This document shows, piece by piece, positions 58,523-64,000 of a stretch of DNA of 64,000 nt; position 1 is the stretch's first letter; the number at the start of each line of letters is the position of its first letter. The stretch comes from Armillaria gallica (taxonomy: Eukaryota; Basidiomycota; Agaricomycetes; Agaricales; Physalacriaceae). The translations under genes were made by a program, and so were the position numbers. The stretch is taken from positions 1,798,001 through 1,862,000 of the forward strand of contig JBANDB010000001.1 of NCBI GenBank assembly GCA_037576215.1. Reading direction: 5' to 3'. Below the pieces are notes generated by a model. That model saw only the letters and a list, made by a program, of their open reading frames with translations, searched no databases and had not been told where the DNA came from.

Positions 58523-59894
58523 CTAAGATAATGATGTCTTTCCCTGCGTTACTTGATACTTCAAGATATCTATGTACCCTGAACGTCCATCGTACGCTGA
58601 GCACCCAACAGCATCGAGCCACTTCGTCCGTTGCTGCTCTATATTGCAAAGAAGGGCGCCACAGCATTTCCCCGAGGCACATCCGCCAGTGGCACCACGC
58701 ACTTTCCAGACTTTGTTCTCGCACTCAGGTAGCCCTAAGTTGAATGGATCTGGTAGACACATCTCGAGTTCGTCTCCGTTCAATTTGGGAAGTAGCGGAG
58801 GTAGCGTCGTGCACGTGGAGGCATAAGTGCACACATTGATAAGCTGAGCTGACGATAGATGCGGGGCGAGAAAGGAAAGAATGTGAAACCGGAGTTCAGT
58901 AGGTAGCATGTAGAGGGTGGAGGATTTCGTGGGAAGAAGGAGGGTTCGAGAGTAACGGAGTAGGCCTAGAGCTTCTTCCTTGGCCTTGCGTTTGTAGTAC
59001 ATGTTCCTTGAAAGGATTAGCCGCAAGCTGCCTTCCAATTCCTTCCAATCGGTGTCATCGGACGATGTATCGTCATCGTCCGATTCTGTGGCCATGCGGT
59101 TAGAGTAGAGCTCCACGTTGGAAAGAACAAAATTGCTCTCTTCGATAGCACCGATGATGCGCTTCACTGCACTGTGTCCGAGTGCGTTGCCGTTGCACTT
59201 GAATGTGTGTAGGTGACATCGTTCGGGAGAGGAGATGTAGGAGATAATATGTGGTGCTGAGCGACGTGTGATACTGGTAGCTGAAACATGAAGTTCCTTC
59301 AAATATGTTGACCGTAGGTTTGAGAAGAATGCACCGACGAAATTGTCAGAAAGGGCGGTATTGGTAGCGAGAGACAACATTTCGAGATGCGACGAGTTGA
59401 TACCGTTCGTGAAAGTCCCGATGACTGAGAGGTCTCCTGAAAATAAGTTCTAACAACGATGAAAATAGTACCTTGAAAGTGAATATAGAGCTCACATTCT
59501 GCAAGAACAATTCGGTCAAATGTTGGTTCCCGTTTAGGTATGTTGCGATAGCCAACAATCCACAGTCACCAATCTCATTCGAGTTCAAGCTGATTTCCGT
59601 TATTCGATATTTCCTCCCTGCTGGAGATCCTAAGAACTGAAAGAGAACAATGCATCCGTCGTCGGACAACTTGTTATGTCCAAGAATAAGCTTCGTGACT
59701 TTTCGTCGTGAAGTTATCATGGCTATCACATCCTGGGCACCTAAAGCACTTCAGAACTTGAAATAGGAGCACATTTCGATTCATATACCTTCCACACCGT
59801 TTAGCCCGTCGTCCATACGGTCGATGAATCCTCTCGTTGAGAGTAGAGCCTTTGCTGATCCACCTGTACGACGACTTCGACCTTTGGAGGCCAT
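58523..59894 (-). CDS. RNI-like leucine-rich repeat protein
   Basis: The start is the ATG at 59894 (MASKGRSRRTGGSAKALLST). Intron 59741-59788 joins to AQDVIAMITSRRKVTKLILG then HNKLSDDGCIVLFQFL, ITEISLNSNEIGDCGLLAIA and YLNGNQHLTELFLQN. After an intron near 59435-59495 come LEMLSLATNTALSDNFVGAF, LKELHVSATSI and LSNVELYSNRM. These are ribonuclease-inhibitor type leucine-rich repeats, each about 28 residues. The C-terminal part has an acidic run, an F-box-like LPTELRFHILSFLAPHL, then a Cys-rich end (CASGKCCGALLC). Such proteins act as interaction scaffolds; no partner can be named. It is convergent with the GH29 gene (75 bases between stops). Confidence 0.7.
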
Positions 59895-60546
59895 CGTACG
59901 AGAAGGGAAGATATGCGTGGATCCGGCGCAGTCCAGCGTAAGGACCGCCTAGAAGCTAGAGCTGATGATGATGGGCCGCGGCGAGAACAAGCAATGCTGC
60001 CGCCGTTCGCGGAAATCATGATGTAACATTATATAATCTGCGGCCGTCTCCGAGTCGGACAGGGGCTTCGGAGTTTGCTCTTCAGAAAAGTTGAACTCTC
60101 TCACCAACCACAAGTTTATAAAAAACAATGTCAGTCACACGTTCCCAAGGCGCAATTCGAACAACGAACTGCGTCAACGATCCCAAATATACGCGTAACT
60201 GTGGTCCTTCTCTTCAGCGAGGTTTAAATCCTGATTCTTTTGCAGACTGACAGACCGAAGCAAAAGTTCGTTCCTAAGTTTGACAGCATATTAGAAGGAT
60301 TTTGTTCTATGTTTCCCCTGCAGGTGATCGCTGTTGAGCTTGCCCCAGACGGTAATGGGTAGTTAGATGACCGGTCTTCGAAGTCTTCTCTTACTCCACA
60401 AGTCACCGACCCTGCCGTCCATTCTCCGCAGAATCTGAGTCGCTATCGTTCCACCTAACGGCCTTGGACCTGCACAAGATTCGTGAGTCGAAGCCGTCCT
60501 CGTACCCATGACACTCGCATGCTGACATCCAAAATCATCAGAAACA
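59895..60546. other. Intergenic stretch between RNI-like and DUF202 genes
   Basis: Divergent promoter region for both neighbours. Only short frames are present and none is convincing. Confidence 0.45.
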
Positions 60547-60924
60547 ATGAGAATACGTCTTGTACTGGCAAACAATGGCAGCGTAGCTCGGGACCACCTC
60601 TCGCTAGAACGCACCTTCCTATCTTATGTTCGCACCAGCCTGGCGCTCGCCTGTGCTGGTGTGGCTGTGGTTCAATTCTGCACCCTCGCTACAACGGGCT
60701 TGGGAAATATACAGGCTTTTGCCCGTCCATTAGGCGCATCCACCGTGGTTCTAGCCATCGCTCTTCTTGTAGTTGGCGTCATTCGGTTCTACACGGTGCA
60801 GACACACCTGACGCGAGGCTTGTTCCCCGTTTCACGAATATTCGTCTATGTCATATCCACCTTTCTCGTGGCTCTGATCGCTGTTGTTTTTGGGGCGCTC
60901 GTATCCGAGCAAAAATCCTACTAG
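60547..60924 (+). CDS. DUF202-family small membrane protein, copy 2
   Basis: An intronless frame of 125 residues: MRIRLVLANNGSVARDHLSL, ERTFLSYVRTSLALACAGVA, a middle helix STVVLAIALLVVGVIRFY and a last helix IFVYVISTFLVALIAVVFGA. It aligns along its full length with the protein at 43425-43799, sharing the NNGSVARDHL start, VQT.LTRGLFPV.R and IAVVFGALVS. The two genes lie 17 kb apart in opposite orientation. No frame break. Function not established. Confidence 0.82.
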   Translation: MRIRLVLANNGSVARDHLSLERTFLSYVRTSLALACAGVAVVQFCTLATTGLGNIQAFARPLGASTVVLAIALLVVGVIRFYTVQTHLTRGLFPVSRIFVYVISTFLVALIAVVFGALVSEQKSY

Positions 60925-61518
60925 CTAGGAGGGGGAAAGGTGAGCATACGCTATAGTTTATTCAACAATAGATTTTGACATTGCTGGTACCAGAGTTCGT
61001 TATCGCGCAACAAAAAGATCGTGGCTCTCGCCGGCGAGCGAGCAGTGTATCGACTCACTTCTTTCAAAATTGATCGGCGGAGCGCGGAGCTCTGTCTGTA
61101 TTTCTAGATTATGTTGATACCCATCTTGAACCACGTCGCATCAAAGATTTCCTTGTCACCATTTCAGAATTTCTGTCAATTTATCTAACAATCCTAAATT
61201 GCCCCCGTCAATTCTGATGCACGACATATTGCAGTGAAAACTTTATGCTTGGGCCTAAAGCCGAGCCGTCCATCCTGAAGTCGCAGTTTTATTAAGTAAA
61301 TAGATGGATAGGATTACCTCGGGTTTACCGACCAAAATGCTGGGTGATTTCTTTTCTTTTGGCTTCGCCTCGAGTCTCAGAAGTCTCATACTCTCTGGAG
61401 CTTTGTGTTCGAGTGCCATGAGCTATACTGAACTTACCAAAGATTTGAAGGATATGTATCTCTCGAGTCATGAGGCAAACAACAAGGTTTACCGCCGGTT
61501 CCACTGGGTTCCCACGGC
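60925..61518. other. Gap with a weak 100-codon frame
   Basis: A plus-strand frame at 61304-61606 (MDRITSGLPTKMLGDFFSFG) has one hydrophobic stretch but overlaps the repeated 12-mer described next, so I doubt it is a gene. Confidence 0.3.
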
Positions 61519-61759
61519 AGTTATCTGCCAGTTATCTGCCATGCCCATACTGGGCAGGTGGGCCCCACGCGTTCAACAATTTATTTCGAGGTCGTTTCTG
61601 TGTTGACCCTCATAAACCTTGTATATATAAATTGAATATATTCATACAAACCATGCGGTAAAAAATTGTGGCTCAAAACGCGATGGGGATAACGCTATTC
61701 ACTCAAGATGCAATTCCCCGCCAAAGTTATCTGCCATCAGCCCCTATAGTTATCTGCCA
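61519..61759 (+). repeat. Four copies of the 12-mer AGTTATCTGCCA
   Basis: Exact copies lie at about 61519-61530, 61530-61541 (overlapping by one base), 61725-61736 and 61748-61759, all in the same orientation. I noticed no others elsewhere. Clustered short repeats next to a transposon-like coding stretch are typical of subterminal transposase-binding repeats, but a regulatory site array is equally possible. Confidence 0.65.
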
Positions 61760-61977
61760 TTACCCCGAGTTTCACCTGCGCGACCGTTCTTTCTTTACTC
61801 CCGTCGCGTATTCTGTTCCTAGTCGCGTCACTTAGTTGTTACTATCGTAGTGACGCGTTTGTCTTAGTCTGGTATGTTCTTTTTGTGATATAATGTAGGT
61901 ACACATACTGAAACAAACTCTTTTCATAAATGGCTCGCGTTTTTCAAATTTCAAGCTCTATCTCCTGCAGCATGGCA

Positions 61978-63552
61978 CATACAAGTCGTATGAAGGATGG
62001 CCTAAGACCAGACAATGCTCCAAGGCGAGGATGGCCACCAAAGCCATGAGATATTCCATCCCAGGAGGAAGATGGTTAGTATGTCTCATTCTGGAGTTCA
62101 GATGTTCTACTCACTGTATGCAACATCTATAGACTCGGATGTCGACGACGAATATGAATCTGATGATGAGGAGTACTTGGAGATGTTTTTTTAAGAGTCT
62201 AGGTAAGGCTGAAAGCGATGCCATAGCCAGTAAGTTGATCCTCCTTTGAATGTCGGAGTTTTTTCTGATTTTCTGGCTGCCTTTTAGTGCAGAGCTCAAG
62301 CGATTGAAATCAGAAGCAGAGGCAAACAAGAAACGTCTTGTAGACCTACAGGAGGCTACGAATCATCCACTTAGCCGTACGAACCATTCTTTTTTGTTGC
62401 AACATAGGATACTTATATTCTCCTATAGAATCATTCTTGAATCCACTTGCAGGACCCCTCACTGATGCAGTGAGTGACGAGGACAAAGACAAGGACTCCC
62501 AAGATGAAGCTGAGACCCCACGCATCCGTCGCAATCCTGGGGACAATCCAGCGACACAATGCCATAATGCAAATGACGAATCTGGAGGTATGTCACGCCT
62601 TCGAAGTTTCCTCAGAAAAAAATTGAGATGTTTTTCACTAGTGTGGTTCGATAAGCCTAAATATATGCAAGACTGGCTGTAACAGTACTTTGCTACAGAC
62701 TACAGTTGTTCCAACCACTCAAGAAGCCCACCACTACTTCTTTGCTCAGATATGTGTTTTCTCTGTAAAGGCAAAGGCAAAGTTGACTATGAAACATTTG
62801 CTCGAGAATGGAACTGGACAGCAGATGGAACCGAGTGTGTCTACGTCTCACCAGAGGTCCTGGCTGCATATTCAAAATCATGGGAGAAAGCAAACAATAT
62901 TGGAACAACAGAAGACTTGGTCTCCGATGGGCTTGACAAAGTACGTTGCAGCAGCAAAGTATTCGCAGCTGCAGATTTTCCGTTCCCAGATTTTTTGGCC
63001 GGAGATGTATCATTTGTTCATCCAAGTCGAGGCGTGGTTGAAATAGGATCAGAACAGTTACTACCTATGAATTCATCGATTTCAATGGCTCCCGCTGCAT
63101 CGCATTCTTCCTAATTTACTGATACATTGATATTCCCTGATCCTACAAGCGGCGGCCTATCTCGATTGACTCTGTCCCCTGCACCTAAACCTGCTATATT
63201 TGACGAGCTTCCTATGAGCCCTCCTCACCCAATTCCAGCATCCCATATCGAACCGGCCCAAAATCAGCCACTTGGTGAGCCTGGATCGGATTCCCTGTCC
63301 ATAATTGTTGGAAATGACAATTCCAGCAGTCATCAGCACATGGACATGGAAAGACAGAGAAAAAGAAGACATACTGTGCCTACAGAGGAGAGGAAACGTC
63401 GTAAAATCCGCAGCTGTCGACGCTGCCACGATGAGGAAGTTTGCCCGGGAGGTAATGACATTTTGTGGTGTCACTGCATCAGTCTGCATGTACTGTGCCT
63501 CGCCGATAGTGAGGGAGACTTGATGGATGTCGGGGTGTCAATGGAAGGGTAA
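61978..63552 (+). CDS. Fragmented transposon-associated or unknown multi-exon gene with Cys-rich C-terminus
   Basis: Pieces that could be exons: DSDVDDEYESDDEEYLEMF (acidic), AELKRLKSEAEANKKRLVDL (coiled coil), DEDKDKDSQDEAETPRIRRN, then CVFSVKAKAKL or, in another frame, CKGKGKVDYETFAREWNWTA with ECVYVSPEVLAAYSKSWEKA, and finally RKRRHTVPTEERKRRKIRSC with RRCHDEEVCPGGN. The C-x2-C..C-P-G end resembles Cys-rich zinc modules I associate with agaric transposon-encoded proteins. I could not join the pieces into one frame with confidence. It may be a decayed transposon gene or a real gene of unknown function. Confidence 0.35.
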
Positions 63553-63857
63553 AATGCACTGTACTGCAGGCTCAAACTAGTGTGTGTCGAGGTAGAGGGT
63601 GGCAAAGAGAAGCGAACGAATAGTGATCGATGTGGGCTTTTAAATATAATACGAACAAACAATCGTCGGTGGTCGCCCAATTTAGCACGCGAAATCTTTC
63701 TTTTTTTATTCTTTTTCTCCTTTTGGGGCCTCCGATACCCAGTGAAATGGACGGAAAACCAACAACAATAAGCCATGCGCCATCGCGCCACCGGTCGACT
63801 CGGTCCGAGACCCCGCTTGCCAACGTTGTCCGGTGTTCGGACCGCAGAGTACAAGAT
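63553..63857. other. Intergenic stretch before the PIG-L gene
   Basis: It contains a T-rich tract around 63690-63725 and overlapping minus-strand frames without recognisable product. It is probably the promoter region of the gene that follows. Confidence 0.4.
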
Positions 63858-64000
63858 ATGTTGACCACCAACACCATTCTCATTGCTCTGATTCCCTTGC
63901 TATATGCTATCTTATACCTTCCTACAGCAACTGAAAATGCTTTGAATCTTCCTTCGCTTAACAAAGAAAACGTCCTATTACTTACAGCCCACCCAGACGA
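63858..64000 (+). CDS. GPI12: N-terminus of PIG-L/GPI12, N-acetylglucosaminyl-phosphatidylinositol de-N-acetylase (partial)
   Basis: This enzyme removes the acetyl group from GlcNAc-PI in the second step of GPI anchor synthesis, on the cytosolic face of the ER. The 47 visible residues are MLTTNTILIALIPLLYAILY (a membrane anchor), a short linker, then ENVLLLTAHPDD. AHPDD is the start of the metal-binding motif that defines PIG-L deacetylases, at the usual distance from the single N-terminal helix. The window ends within the motif, so nothing further can be checked. Confidence 0.8.
   Translation, partial: MLTTNTILIALIPLLYAILYLPTATENALNLPSLNKENVLLLTAHPD

Noticed and set aside
61304..61606. 100-codon plus-strand frame
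   Set aside because: It contains two copies of the repeated 12-mer and no family features.
1..64000. tRNA, rRNA, CRISPR array or prokaryotic phage or operon structure
   Set aside because: I looked for these and saw none; the intron-rich fungal gene structure argues against prokaryotic systems.

Overview
The window looks like a genomic contig from a mushroom-forming basidiomycete (Agaricomycetes). Genes are split by many short introns of about 45 to 60 bases with GT..AG ends. Several encoded families are ones I associate with agarics: DUF7330 proteins, RNI-like leucine-rich repeat proteins, a seven-helix membrane protein family, a nuclease-like hypothetical family, and F-box-like proteins. 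I see no rRNA, tRNA, CRISPR array or bacterial operon.

Layout. Positions 1-15,100 are mostly housekeeping. They hold the end of an unidentified gene, a SEC2-type Rab exchange factor (-), a PD-(D/E)XK-like hypothetical protein (-), the wreck of a DUR3-type urea transporter (-), an F-box-like protein (-), condensin subunit 3/CAP-G (+) and an RBR E3 ubiquitin ligase (+). Positions 15,400-20,900 are a tandem triplication of a DUF7330 gene with a conserved region upstream; only the middle copy is clearly intact.

Positions 21,700-52,900 form the accessory core. Three near-identical MFS transporter genes (21.7, 45.9 and 50.3 kb) bracket a putative biosynthetic gene cluster. The cluster has a reducing polyketide synthase ending in a reductase domain (KS-AT-DH-pseudoMT-ER-like-KR-ACP-R, -, 25.9-34.6 kb). 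Facing away from it is an adenylation-thiolation-reductase NRPS-like enzyme (A-T-R, +, 38.9-43.0 kb). Between the two synthases lie a seven-helix membrane protein gene and a MITE-like inverted-repeat element. Two small membrane protein genes (DUF202 and a DUF1770-like protein) follow. The reductase domains of the PKS and the A-T-R enzyme resemble each other strongly, so both are expected to release carrier-bound acids as aldehydes or alcohols, and the MFS proteins could export the product.

Positions 53,500-64,000 hold a GH53 galactanase 3' remnant, a small membrane protein, a secreted GH29 alpha-L-fucosidase, an RNI-like protein (-), a second DUF202 gene, a transposon-like stretch with a repeated 12-mer, and the start of a PIG-L/GPI12 gene cut by the window end.

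Single-base frame breaks recur in otherwise good genes (SEC2, DUF7330 copy A, the seven-helix gene). Either this assembly has small indel errors or many local copies are decaying. Exon boundaries were read by eye; most introns are inferred from splice signals and frame.
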